In this document: one piece after another, positions 1 through 6,502 of the stretch
How positions within the stretch are numbered: position 1 is the stretch's first letter
How the letters are laid out: every line of letters begins with the position of its first letter
Notes under the pieces: model-generated
What the model was told of the DNA's origin: nothing
The model's database searches: none
The model's input: the letters and a program-made list of their open reading frames with translations, nothing else
Assembly: GCA_905236785.1 (NCBI GenBank)
Contig: CAJOQC010000229.1
Location: 1 to 16,035, forward strand
Length of the DNA stretch: 16,035 bases
Direction: 5' to 3'
From: an uncultured Selenomonadaceae bacterium
Lineage (GTDB): Bacteria; Bacillota; Negativicutes; Selenomonadales; Selenomonadaceae
Made by a program: the position numbers and the translations under genes

Positions 1-407
1 ACCTTCAAAACCCCGTCCTTAAATTCGGCATCGACTTTCTTTTCGTCTATCTCGCCCACATAGAAGGAACGGCTCATGCTTCCTGTTCTTCTTTCGCGGC
101 GAATGAAATTGCCCTTTTCGTCTTGCTCGTTTTTCTCCTCGTTTTTGCGCGTGGCTATGGTAAGGTAATTGTTTTCGTAATTAAGGGTTACATCATCTTT
201 GCTAAAGCCCGGCAAATCCGCCGTAAGTTCGTAGGAATCGCCTTTATCCTCCACATCTACCTTAAACGCGCCGCCGGCAAAACCGCCGGCAAAAGGCATA
301 AAATCTTCCCGGAAAAACGGGTCGTTGAACACGTCGAACAAACCGCCGAAACCGTTATCGGTACGCGCTAAATTTTTTCTTGAACCAAAAGGAACCAATC
401 CGAACAT
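1..407 (-). CDS. Hsp20/alpha-crystallin small heat-shock protein (C-terminus cut off by window edge)
   Basis: ATP-independent holdase chaperone of the cytoplasm that binds unfolding proteins under stress. Reading leftward from ATG at 407-405, 135 complete codons are visible. The N-terminal arm (residues 1-47) is rich in Phe and Gly, as is usual for client-binding arms. The alpha-crystallin domain starts near residue 48 and shows ELTADLPGFSKDDV (60-73), the ERRTGSMSRSFYVGEID strand region (105-121) and the end-of-domain signature DGVL (131-134). The last 10-20 residues, including the expected C-terminal extension, lie outside the window. Start choice rests on AGGAG at 417-421 with 9-nt spacing. 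The gene is divergent from mltG. Its leader has a promoter, a possible leader peptide and a hairpin that hides the ribosome-binding site, described separately. The family assignment is firm; the subfamily is not determinable. Confidence 0.93.
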   Translation of the reverse strand, partial: MFGLVPFGSRKNLARTDNGFGGLFDVFNDPFFREDFMPFAGGFAGGAFKVDVEDKGDSYELTADLPGFSKDDVTLNYENNYLTIATRKNEEKNEQDEKGNFIRRERRTGSMSRSFYVGEIDEKKVDAEFKDGVLK

Positions 408-413
408 AATTAT

Positions 414-431
414 CTTCTCCTCTCGAAAAAG
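414..431 (-). promoter_or_regulatory. RBS-sequestering hairpin in hsp20 leader (fourU-like RNA thermometer candidate)
   Basis: On the minus strand this 18-nt stretch reads CTTTTTCGAGAGGAGAAG. It folds as a 7-bp stem, CUUUUUC with GGAGAAG, closed by a GAGA (GNRA-type) loop. Five consecutive U residues face the Shine-Dalgarno GGAG, with two G-U pairs making the helix weak. An alternative longer fold adds AUCU/AGAU (412-415 with 433-436). The hairpin ends 6 nt before the ATG. This is the layout of fourU thermometers known from small-heat-shock genes such as Salmonella agsA. The pairing is seen directly; thermosensing is inferred. Confidence 0.55.
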
Positions 432-448
432 CAGATTGCTTGTTAATC

Positions 449-520
449 TTAGTTAGGCAAGTGGGTTAATATTTTCATGCTAATCTTTTTTTGTTGCCTC
501 TTTTCGATTTCTCTTTTCAT
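449..520 (-). CDS. Possible 23-aa leader peptide upstream of hsp20
   Basis: A 23-codon ORF (ATG at 520-518, TAA at 451-449) lies between the predicted hsp20 promoter and the hsp20 start. It begins MKREIEKRQQ and is strongly basic, with about a third of its residues Lys or Arg. A G-run (523-527) precedes the ATG by only 2 nt, which is too close for a good Shine-Dalgarno site. Its stop lies 41 nt before the hsp20 ATG. It may be a chance ORF; no family is recognised. Confidence 0.2.
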   Translation of the reverse strand: MKREIEKRQQKKISMKILTHLPN

Positions 521-538
521 TTCCCCCTTGCGATTATT

Positions 539-566
539 ATTATACATCAAAAAGTCAAAAAGTCAA
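539..566 (-). promoter_or_regulatory. hsp20 promoter (sigma-A-like)
   Basis: On the minus strand, -35 TTGACT (566-561) and a perfect -10 TATAAT (544-539) are separated by 16 nt. Transcription would start near 532, giving an hsp20 leader of about 125 nt. The -35 lies inside the octamer repeat at 547-578, so a protein binding that repeat would block or recruit polymerase. No CIRCE inverted repeat (HrcA site) is visible here. Confidence 0.65.
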
Positions 567-578
567 TAGGTCAAAAAG
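547..578 (-). repeat. Four-unit octamer tandem repeat over the hsp20 -35 box
   Basis: On the plus strand the units are TCAAAAAG, TCAAAAAG, TCAATAGG and TCAAAAAG, exactly 8 bp apart. Read as heptads they contain AGTCAAA (553-559), AGTCAAT (561-567) and GGTCAAA (569-575), each separated by 1 bp. These match the RGTCAAA half-site of the heat-shock repressor CtsR. However, classical CtsR operators place two heptads 10 bp apart (3-bp spacer), not 8, so a CtsR site is only a possibility. The repeat overlaps the hsp20 -35 and could equally be a simple slipped repeat. Confidence 0.6.
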
Positions 579-582
579 AAAA

Positions 583-678
583 AATTATGAAAAGTTATAA
601 GGCAACATATAGCCCCCTCCGTTACCCCGCAGGGCTGACAGAGGGGCTTTTAGAGGTTGCCTATGGATAATCATAATT
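583..678. repeat. 96-bp nested palindromic element between divergent promoters
   Basis: Paired arms can be read directly: AATTATGA (583-590) with TCATAATT (671-678), GGCAAC (601-606) with GTTGCC (656-661), and AGCCCC (611-616) with GGGGCT (643-648). The tip is a small GC-rich hairpin around 626-635. The core (601-661, reverse strand) is closely similar to the sequence at 15952-15991, so it belongs to a dispersed repeat family. No transposase and no obvious target duplication are seen. It sits upstream of both the hsp20 and mltG promoters, so it is not a terminator for either gene. Confidence 0.7.
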
Positions 679-723
679 GCCAAAGAAAAATTGTTCCTAA
701 TATGAACAAGTCCCAAGTATCGG

Positions 724-752
724 TTGTTTTTCCCCCGGTTTTTTTGTATAAT
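724..752 (+). promoter_or_regulatory. Promoter of the mltG gene train
   Basis: A -35 TTGTTT (724-729) and a perfect -10 TATAAT (747-752) are separated by 17 bp, giving a start near 759 and a leader of about 75 nt before the mltG start. The leader contains CAAATTC (775-781), which can pair with GAATTTG (800-806) across an 18-nt loop; its meaning is unknown. This is the only good promoter seen before the long co-directional gene train. Confidence 0.7.
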
Positions 753-834
753 GAACGAAAATAGAATAAGAGTGCAAATTCTTGCAGGATAGGTGGCGGG
801 AATTTGTCATATTGAAGAATAGTAGGTGTGCTTG

Positions 835-1896
835 TTGCCGGATTTTTACGAAACTTTGGAACGAATAAAAAAATATTTGCCCGAATTTTTGCATGGCGGG
901 CTTGTTAAGTATGCCGTTATTGCCGCCTTTGTGTTCTTTCTTTGCGCGGCGGGGGGGTGCGCCTTGGTGGCTTGGCTCTCCGACACCGGCGACGGCGACT
1001 TAAATTCGCCGGTGTATGTGAAGGTGAAAAGCGGCATGAACGCCAAAGATGTGGGTGCGATGCTCGCGACCCGCGGAATTATCGGCAATCGCTATACCTT
1101 TTGGGCAAAAGCCAAACTCTTGGGCTACGAGGACAAATTTAAGACCGGCAGTTACGCCTTTAACCGCAACATGGAAACTGACGACGTTTTGGAAATGCTC
1201 CTAAACGGTTCGTCGGAGGTCTTTAAGTTCACCATTCCCGAAGGTTTCACCGTGAAAGAAATCGCTAAACGCCTCGATAAGTCGGGAATTGCAAGCGAAA
1301 AAGAATTTTTGAAACTGGCCGAGAATTATGCGCCGTATAATTATATGAAGAAAAGCAAATACGCTCACTATCGCGCCGAGGGTTTTTTGTTCCCCGACAC
1401 TTACGTTATCGACACGGATGCCACCTGCGAGGACATAATGGACATGATGAGCCGCGATTTTGACAATCGTTTGACGGACGAGATGCGCCGCCGCGCCGAA
1501 CGAATGAACTTGTCTGTTTACGAGCTTATAACCCTTGCGTCCTTGGTGGAAAAAGAGGCGCGTTTTGATGAGGACAGGCCGATTATCGCCCAAGTTTTTC
1601 TTAAACGCTTGGACTTAAATATGCCCTTGCAATCCGATGCCACGTTGCAATATCTTATGGACGCGCCCAAGGAGGACGTTAGCATCGAAGACACGAAAAT
1701 AGATTCGCCCTACAATACCTACCAAAACGCGGGTTTACCACCCGGACCTGTGGCAAACCCCGGCCTTGATGCAATCGAAGCGGTGCTTTACCCTGCCGAA
1801 ACGGACTATTTGTATTTTGTCGCCGACCGCGACGGGCATAATCATTATTCATACACCTACGACGAACATTTGCGAATCGTTGACGAGGTGCGCTGA
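835..1896 (+). CDS. mltG: Endolytic peptidoglycan transglycosylase MltG (YceG-like)
   Basis: Membrane-anchored enzyme that cuts nascent glycan strands inside the chain, leaving 1,6-anhydro-MurNAc ends, and so terminates peptidoglycan polymerisation. A short cytoplasmic N-terminus precedes one transmembrane helix (about residues 23-48). A LysM-like subdomain follows (about 60-130) and then the YceG catalytic domain. Family motifs visible are EGFLFPDTY (182-190) and ASLVEKEAR (235-243); the first Glu of VEKE (E239) corresponds to the catalytic Glu of E. coli MltG. QSDATLQY and SPYNTYQNAGLPPGP follow. Start: TTG at 835 lies 6 nt after AGTAGGTG, close to a perfect Shine-Dalgarno. TTG 832 and GTG 826 are in-frame alternatives and would add 1 or 3 residues. 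It is the first gene of the operon and ends 2 nt before the U32 gene, as in the yrrL-yrrO region of other Bacillota. Confidence 0.95.
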   Translation: MPDFYETLERIKKYLPEFLHGGLVKYAVIAAFVFFLCAAGGCALVAWLSDTGDGDLNSPVYVKVKSGMNAKDVGAMLATRGIIGNRYTFWAKAKLLGYEDKFKTGSYAFNRNMETDDVLEMLLNGSSEVFKFTIPEGFTVKEIAKRLDKSGIASEKEFLKLAENYAPYNYMKKSKYAHYRAEGFLFPDTYVIDTDATCEDIMDMMSRDFDNRLTDEMRRRAERMNLSVYELITLASLVEKEARFDEDRPIIAQVFLKRLDLNMPLQSDATLQYLMDAPKEDVSIEDTKIDSPYNTYQNAGLPPGPVANPGLDAIEAVLYPAETDYLYFVADRDGHNHYSYTYDEHLRIVDEVR

Positions 1897-1898
1897 CC

Positions 1899-3140
1899 AT
1901 GGCGAAAAAGCCCGAACTTTTAGCCCCGGCGGGCAGTTTTGAAAAGATGATTTTCGCTTTTGCCTACGGCGCGGACGCAGTGTATATAGGGGGCAAAGGG
2001 TACAACCTTCGCGCCTTCGGGGAAAATTTTTCCCGGGAGGAAATTGCCGCCGCCGTCCGCTATGCCCACGAACGAGGAAAAAAGATTTATGTGACGGTTA
2101 ATGCCTTCCCCCATGAGGGCGGGTTTGTCGATTTGCCCGATTATTTGCGATTTTTGGAACAATCGGCGGCAGATGCGGCGTTGGTGGCGGACTTGGGCGT
2201 GTTTATGACGGCGCGGGAGGTTGCGCCCCGTCTAAAAATACATATCAGCACCCAAGCCAACGCAGTAAACGCCGCCGCCGTCAACGCTTGGCAAAAGTTG
2301 GGGGCGGAGCGAATTGTATTGGCGCGGGAGTTGACCAAAGAAGAAATCATAAAAATCCGCCGCAAAACCTCGGCGGAACTTGAAATTTTCATTCACGGCG
2401 CCATGTGTATGTCCTATTCCGGCCGTTGTATGCTATCTAAATATCTTACGGGGAGCGACCCCAACAGCGGCGAGTGCCGCCAACCCTGCCGCTACAAATA
2501 TTTTTTGCAGGAAGAAAAACGCCCCGACGAATACTTTCCCGCAGCCGAAGATGCGGCGGGGACTTACATATTTAATTCCAAAGACTTAAACTTGCTCCCG
2601 TATATAAAAGACGTAATCGAAAGCGGCGTTGACAGCCTTAAGATTGAAGGGCGCGCAAAGAGCGTCCATTACGTCGCCGGGGCGGTGAAAGCCTATCGGC
2701 AGGCTATTGATGCCTATTTTGCCGACCCCGATAATTTTTCGGTAAAAAAACCATGGGCGGAGGAATTGCAGAAAATTTCCCATCGCAGGTATTGGGGCGG
2801 CTTTTTCGCCGACAAAGAGGAAAACGGGCAAATTTACGAATCATCAAGCTATGAACGTTCTGTCGTGTTCGGCGGCATTGTTCGCGGCTATGACGAACAA
2901 ACGGGTTTATATTGGGCAGAACAGCGGGGGCGTTTGGCGATAGGGCAAAAAATCGAAATTTTAACGCCCGCAGGGGAAAATTTCACCCAAGACCTTGACG
3001 ATATGCGAAACGAAGATAATTTACCCATAGAGGTTGCGCCGCATCCCAAAGAGAAAATAAAAATTCGCTTAAAGGAGGATGCTGCGCCCCTATCCCTTAT
3101 AAGGATTGTGGGGACGGAGGTGAACAGTAATGGAATATGA
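1899..3140 (+). CDS. Peptidase U32 family protein, TrhP/YrrO-like (tRNA 5-hydroxyuridine synthesis)
   Basis: Members of this branch (YegQ/TrhP in E. coli, YrrN/YrrO in Bacillus) are needed for prephenate-dependent hydroxylation of wobble U34 in tRNAs, despite the historical 'collagenase/peptidase' name. The protein is 413 aa. LLAPAGSFEKM and GADAVYIGGK at the N-terminus open the TIM-barrel-like fold. The U32 signature EIFIHGAMCMSYSGRCMLS spans 162-180. Four cysteines, C170, C177, C193 and C197 (the last two in GECRQPCR), match the iron-sulfur ligands proposed for related U32 proteins. The C-terminal region (about 320-413) looks like the usual beta-rich domain. GAGGTG at 1885-1890 sits 8 nt before the ATG. 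The next gene starts 11 nt inside its end, so the two are probably translationally coupled. The tRNA role is inferred from family membership. Confidence 0.88.
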   Translation: MAKKPELLAPAGSFEKMIFAFAYGADAVYIGGKGYNLRAFGENFSREEIAAAVRYAHERGKKIYVTVNAFPHEGGFVDLPDYLRFLEQSAADAALVADLGVFMTAREVAPRLKIHISTQANAVNAAAVNAWQKLGAERIVLARELTKEEIIKIRRKTSAELEIFIHGAMCMSYSGRCMLSKYLTGSDPNSGECRQPCRYKYFLQEEKRPDEYFPAAEDAAGTYIFNSKDLNLLPYIKDVIESGVDSLKIEGRAKSVHYVAGAVKAYRQAIDAYFADPDNFSVKKPWAEELQKISHRRYWGGFFADKEENGQIYESSSYERSVVFGGIVRGYDEQTGLYWAEQRGRLAIGQKIEILTPAGENFTQDLDDMRNEDNLPIEVAPHPKEKIKIRLKEDAAPLSLIRIVGTEVNSNGI

Positions 3141-4002
3141 AGTGCAAAAGGAAATTAACCGCCTCAACAGCAAGATAAATCAGCTTGAAATGGATTTGGA
3201 GGCGCAACACCAACATAACCGCGCCATGTTTGCCCGTTTCAACGAACGTTTGACGGAACTTGAGACGGCCATGGCCAACAACGCCCGCAAAAAGAGCAGG
3301 AAAACCGCCGACAAAACCAACAAAAGCGCAAAGGATTGGGACGATTCGGAATTTGCCCCGGGGAAAATATCAGCCCCCGCCTTTGAACACATTACGGCGG
3401 CCTCAATCTTGTCGCCGGAAAAGCCAAAAGGCCGACAAGGGCAACATTTCGAGCCTTTTGTGGCCGGGCATTTGCGGCCAAACGAAAAGCCGATTATAAG
3501 CCTCGGTCTTCGCCAACAACAAGCGCGGGAAGAGCAAGCCTTCGTCCCCGTGCCGATACCCGTACCCATGCATCAAGCTCCTCCTCCGCCGCCCAAGCCA
3601 AAAAAAACCTTCACCGAAGAATACAACGACATAGGCGCGGCGCAAGGTATAGGCGGCGAAGAATTTGCCCAAAAGTTTTCCGTGCGGGCTTTTTCCTGCG
3701 CCAATATGGGTGTAAGAATGACCCGCAAAGAGGCCGCGCCCATATTCACCGACGCGCCCACCGCTTTTAAGGGGGATTTTTGGGCGGTTCAGCTAAAGGA
3801 CAAACGTTTTGCGGTAATGCCAAACCCCATGCTCATGTACGACGAAAACCGTCATCGCGCCGGGGGGTTGGTGGATGCCTTTAGCTCCAATTATCGCGGC
3901 GGCATCTTTAGCAGGGTGCAACTGGTGCGTCCGGCGGTATTTACCGCCGAGGGCTATGTGTGGAAGATAGTAAGCCGGGGCGAAATAAAACTCACGGCGT
4001 AG
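3130..4002 (+). CDS. Unrecognised protein: coiled coil, basic linker, polyproline hinge, C-terminal domain
   Basis: I do not recognise this 290-aa protein. Residues 1-50 form a probable coiled coil with heptad hydrophobics at V5, I9, L12, I16, L19 and L23, and later F37, L41 and L44. A Lys/Arg-rich stretch (53-68) follows, then a low-complexity linker (70-160) with the VPVPIPVP run and five consecutive prolines (151-155, nt 3580-3594). The C-terminal 120 residues look globular and beta-rich, with Trp218 and Trp278 and an AVMPNPMLMY segment. There is no signal peptide or transmembrane helix, so it is probably cytoplasmic. Only one Cys (C190) is present. The start is well supported: GGAGGTG (3116-3122) lies 7 nt upstream of the ATG, and the gene overlaps the U32 gene by 11 nt. 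By architecture it could be an adaptor or scaffold; that is a guess. Confidence 0.85.
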   Translation: MEYEVQKEINRLNSKINQLEMDLEAQHQHNRAMFARFNERLTELETAMANNARKKSRKTADKTNKSAKDWDDSEFAPGKISAPAFEHITAASILSPEKPKGRQGQHFEPFVAGHLRPNEKPIISLGLRQQQAREEQAFVPVPIPVPMHQAPPPPPKPKKTFTEEYNDIGAAQGIGGEEFAQKFSVRAFSCANMGVRMTRKEAAPIFTDAPTAFKGDFWAVQLKDKRFAVMPNPMLMYDENRHRAGGLVDAFSSNYRGGIFSRVQLVRPAVFTAEGYVWKIVSRGEIKLTA

Positions 4003-4022
4003 TAATTTATGGGGTATTCAAT

Positions 4023-4310
4023 ATGACTGAAAAGGAAATTGTGCGATATTTCGGCACGGCGCATGGGCGCGTGCAGGGCGTGGGCTTTCGTTTCTTCGTG
4101 CAACAGACCGCCATGGAACATGGCTTGACGGGTTGGGTAAAGAATATGCCCGACGGAACGGTTACCATGGAAATACAGGGCACAACGGATAACATCGAAA
4201 GTTTTTTGAAAAAAATTCGTCGCGGCGGCGGTTTTATCAAGGTGGAACGGCTTGACCTCGATGCCATTGAAACAGACTTGCGGGAACAGGATTTTAACGT
4301 TCGTTATTAA
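4023..4310 (+). CDS. acyP: Acylphosphatase
   Basis: Small (95 aa) alpha/beta enzyme that hydrolyses carboxyl-phosphate bonds of acyl phosphates; its physiological substrate in bacteria is uncertain. Both family signatures are present: [11 protein letters not shown] (residues 15-25), holding the catalytic phosphate-binding Arg of GVGFR, and [17 protein letters not shown] (37-53), with the catalytic Asn after GWVK. The length is normal for the family (about 90-98 aa). The reading frame stays open further upstream, but ATG at 4023 fits the family N-terminus and has a modest GGGG site (4011-4014). It follows the unknown gene by 20 nt and precedes aroQ by 10 nt, so it is surely in the same transcript. 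No functional link to aroQ is apparent beyond co-transcription. Confidence 0.93.
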   Translation: MTEKEIVRYFGTAHGRVQGVGFRFFVQQTAMEHGLTGWVKNMPDGTVTMEIQGTTDNIESFLKKIRRGGGFIKVERLDLDAIETDLREQDFNVRY

Positions 4311-4320
4311 GGAGAAAATT

Positions 4321-4764
4321 TTGCATAACAAAATATTGGTGTTACATGGGCCGAACCTCAACCTCTTGGGCAAGCGAGAGCCGGAAATTTACGGCAAAAC
4401 CACCCTTGAGGACATAAACGAAGGGTTAAGAAGCCGCGCCGAAAAATCCGGGGTTGCCATAGAGTGCATACAGGCAAATTGCGAAGGCAAGTTGGTGACG
4501 CTCATTCAAGAAGCGCAAGGGAAATATGATTACATCATACTAAACGCCGCCGCCTACACCCACACCAGTGTTGCCATTCGCGACGCCATAGCCGCCGTAA
4601 ACGTGCCGACAATAGAAGTCCATTTGTCGAACATTCACAAGCGGGAAGAGTTTCGCCATAAATCCCTGATTGCCCCCGTGGTTGTGGGGCAAATTGCGGG
4701 CTTTGGGGCGGATAGCTATATGCTTGCCCTTTCCTTTGCTCTTACGAAGATAACGGGGGAATGA
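4321..4764 (+). CDS. aroQ: 3-dehydroquinate dehydratase, type II
   Basis: Catalyses trans-dehydration of 3-dehydroquinate to 3-dehydroshikimate in the shikimate pathway, working as a dodecamer in the cytoplasm. The 147-aa length is typical. The visible motifs are [16 protein letters not shown] (10-25), with the catalytic Tyr24 on the flexible lid and the lid Arg before it, [10 protein letters not shown] (74-83), and [17 protein letters not shown] (98-114), with the catalytic His near residue 100. Start: TTG at 4321 has an ideal AAGGAG (4309-4314) 6 nt upstream, and the protein then begins exactly at the conserved first beta strand. A longer in-frame ORF would run into the acylphosphatase gene and is not credible. 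Its stop overlaps the start of the next gene (ATGATGA). No other shikimate gene is nearby. Confidence 0.96.
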   Translation: MHNKILVLHGPNLNLLGKREPEIYGKTTLEDINEGLRSRAEKSGVAIECIQANCEGKLVTLIQEAQGKYDYIILNAAAYTHTSVAIRDAIAAVNVPTIEVHLSNIHKREEFRHKSLIAPVVVGQIAGFGADSYMLALSFALTKITGE

Positions 4765-5840
4765 TGACCAAAAATCGTTTGTTGCGGCTTCGGGCGGTTA
4801 TGGCCAAGGAAAAATATTCGGCGGTCGTTATCGTAAAAGAGGCCAATTTAAGATATTTCAGCGGATTTTCGGGAGATTCTGCCACCCTTGTCATAACACC
4901 CAAGGCGGCGTTAATCATCACCGACAGCCGCTACACGGAACAGGCCAAAAAAGAGGCCGAAGGTTTTGCGGTGGCGGAGCAAAAGGACGGTCTTTTGAAA
5001 AAAACCGCCGAGTGTGTAGCCGAGTTAAACTGTAAAAACGTAGCCTTTGAGGGCAACGGGATTATTTACGACGATTTTCGCGTATTGCAAAAGAACGCCG
5101 AAAACATTGATAAAAGCATTAAATTCATTCCCGCCAAGTTCGACGATTTGCGCGTGGCCAAGGACGAAAGTGAAATTGCCCTCATAAAAAAAGCCTGCGA
5201 AATTGCCGACGCCGCCTTTGCGGAGATTATCGGCTTTATTCGCCCGGGGCTTAGGGAAAACGAAGTAGCGGCGCGTTTAGAGTACATAATGCGGCAAAAA
5301 GGTTCGGAGAAGACCGCTTTTTTGACGATTGTGGCTTCGGGGGTTCGCGGCAGTTTGCCCCATGGCACGTCAACAAACAAGTTGATAAATGAGGGCGAAT
5401 TTGTTACAATGGATTTTGGCGCGGTTTGCGGCGGCTATTGTTCGGACATGACCCGCACGGTTTGCGTGGGCAAGGCCGACAACAGGCAAAAGGAAGTTTA
5501 CGCGGCGGTTTTGGCGGCGCAAAAGACGGGGCTTTGCGCTCTTGCGGCGGGCAAGTCCGGCGTTGAAGTAGACAAGGCAGCGCGGGACAGCTTAGGCGAA
5601 TACGCAAAGTATTTCGGCCACAGCTTAGGTCATGGCGTAGGGCTTGAAATTCATGAAGACCCGCGATTGTCGCCAAAGAGCAAATGTGAAAGTCTTCCCG
5701 AAAACGCGATTATCACCGTTGAACCCGGCGTATACATAGAAGGTTGGGGCGGTATTCGCATCGAGGACACAACCCTTGTAAAAAAGGGAAAAAGCGAAAG
5801 GCTGACCCTTTCGACCAAAGAACTTATCGAGATTTATTAA
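4764..5840 (+). CDS. M24 family metallopeptidase (Xaa-Pro aminopeptidase/dipeptidase type)
   Basis: Cytoplasmic two-metal peptidase that removes N-terminal residues preceding proline or cleaves Xaa-Pro dipeptides. Residues 1-125 form the creatinase-type N-terminal domain. The pita-bread catalytic domain follows, with all five expected metal ligands: D217 (MDFGA), D228 (CSDMTR), H290 (GHGVGLEIHE), E320 (VEPGVY) and E334 (RIEDT), plus the substrate-side H200 (LPHGTS). At 358 aa it matches the YqhT/PepQ-like short form. Starts: ATGATG at 4761-4766 offers two choices. The GGGGG site (4755-4759) is spaced better for 4764, and either one overlaps the aroQ stop. The placement directly before efp is conserved in many Bacillota (yqhT-efp). 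Whether it acts on dipeptides or on longer peptides cannot be told. Confidence 0.93.
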   Translation: MTKNRLLRLRAVMAKEKYSAVVIVKEANLRYFSGFSGDSATLVITPKAALIITDSRYTEQAKKEAEGFAVAEQKDGLLKKTAECVAELNCKNVAFEGNGIIYDDFRVLQKNAENIDKSIKFIPAKFDDLRVAKDESEIALIKKACEIADAAFAEIIGFIRPGLRENEVAARLEYIMRQKGSEKTAFLTIVASGVRGSLPHGTSTNKLINEGEFVTMDFGAVCGGYCSDMTRTVCVGKADNRQKEVYAAVLAAQKTGLCALAAGKSGVEVDKAARDSLGEYAKYFGHSLGHGVGLEIHEDPRLSPKSKCESLPENAIITVEPGVYIEGWGGIRIEDTTLVKKGKSERLTLSTKELIEIY

Positions 5841-5852
5841 GGAGCTTTAGAA

Positions 5853-6410
5853 ATGATTTCAAGCACAGATTTCAGAACCGGCCTTACCATTGAGATTGAC
5901 GGCGGCGCATGGCAGGTTGTTGAGTTTCAGCACGTAAAACCGGGCAAGGGAGCGGCCTTTGTAAGGACAAAGATAAAGAACGTGGAAACGGGCGCGGTTG
6001 TGGAGCGCACATTTAACCCCAACGAAAAGATGCCCGCCGCCCACCTTGACACGCGGCGTATGCAGTATCTTTACGAATCCGACGGCAGTTACGCCTTTAT
6101 GGACACGGAAACTTACGAGCAGACGGAACTTACCAAGGAGCAACTTGGCGACGCTCTAAATTATCTTTTGGAGAACACGGAGGTAAATTTGCAGACCTTT
6201 AAGGGCAAGATTATCGGCATAAGCCTGCCTAACTCCGTGAACCTTAAAGTGACGGAATGTGAACCGAGCGTAAAGGGCAACACCGCAACAGGCGCAACGA
6301 AAATGGCCACCCTTGAGACAGGGTATGAGGTTCGTGTGCCTCTCTTTATCAACGAAGGCGACGTTCTTCGCATTGATACTCGCACGGGAAATTATATCGA
6401 GCGGGCATAA
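5853..6410 (+). CDS. efp: Translation elongation factor P
   Basis: Binds between the ribosomal P and E sites and rescues ribosomes stalled at consecutive prolines. The 185-aa length is standard, with three beta-barrel domains: KOW-like 1-62, OB about 65-127 and OB about 130-185. The functional loop reads KPGKGAAF with Lys at position 32, the residue that carries 5-aminopentanol in B. subtilis EF-P; no modification enzyme is encoded in this window. The C-terminal signature region around residues 150-178 (ETGYEVRVPLFINEGD) is intact. AAGGAG (5839-5844) lies 8 nt before ATG. It follows the M24 peptidase by 12 nt; a 92-nt gap follows. An upstream gene in the same train encodes five prolines in a row, a plausible client. 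Confidence 0.97.
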   Translation: MISSTDFRTGLTIEIDGGAWQVVEFQHVKPGKGAAFVRTKIKNVETGAVVERTFNPNEKMPAAHLDTRRMQYLYESDGSYAFMDTETYEQTELTKEQLGDALNYLLENTEVNLQTFKGKIIGISLPNSVNLKVTECEPSVKGNTATGATKMATLETGYEVRVPLFINEGDVLRIDTRTGNYIERA

Positions 6411-6502
6411 AATTTAGCGGCAAAAGCAGGATTTTGGATAAGTACGGCGAAATGGGAAAGAAACGTAAAAATAAAAGCAAGGAGAAAAGGGAGGCTTTAC
6501 AA

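Noticed and set aside
123..371. 82-codon plus-strand open frame at the left edge
   Set aside because: It is antisense to the hsp20 gene, whose alpha-crystallin motifs are clear.
421..600. HrcA/CIRCE operator upstream of hsp20
   Set aside because: No TTAGCACTC-N9-GAGTGCTAA-like inverted repeat could be found on either strand.
697..894. 65-codon minus-strand frame overlapping the mltG promoter and start
   Set aside because: It would lie across the rightward promoter and the 5' end of mltG, and has no recognisable features.
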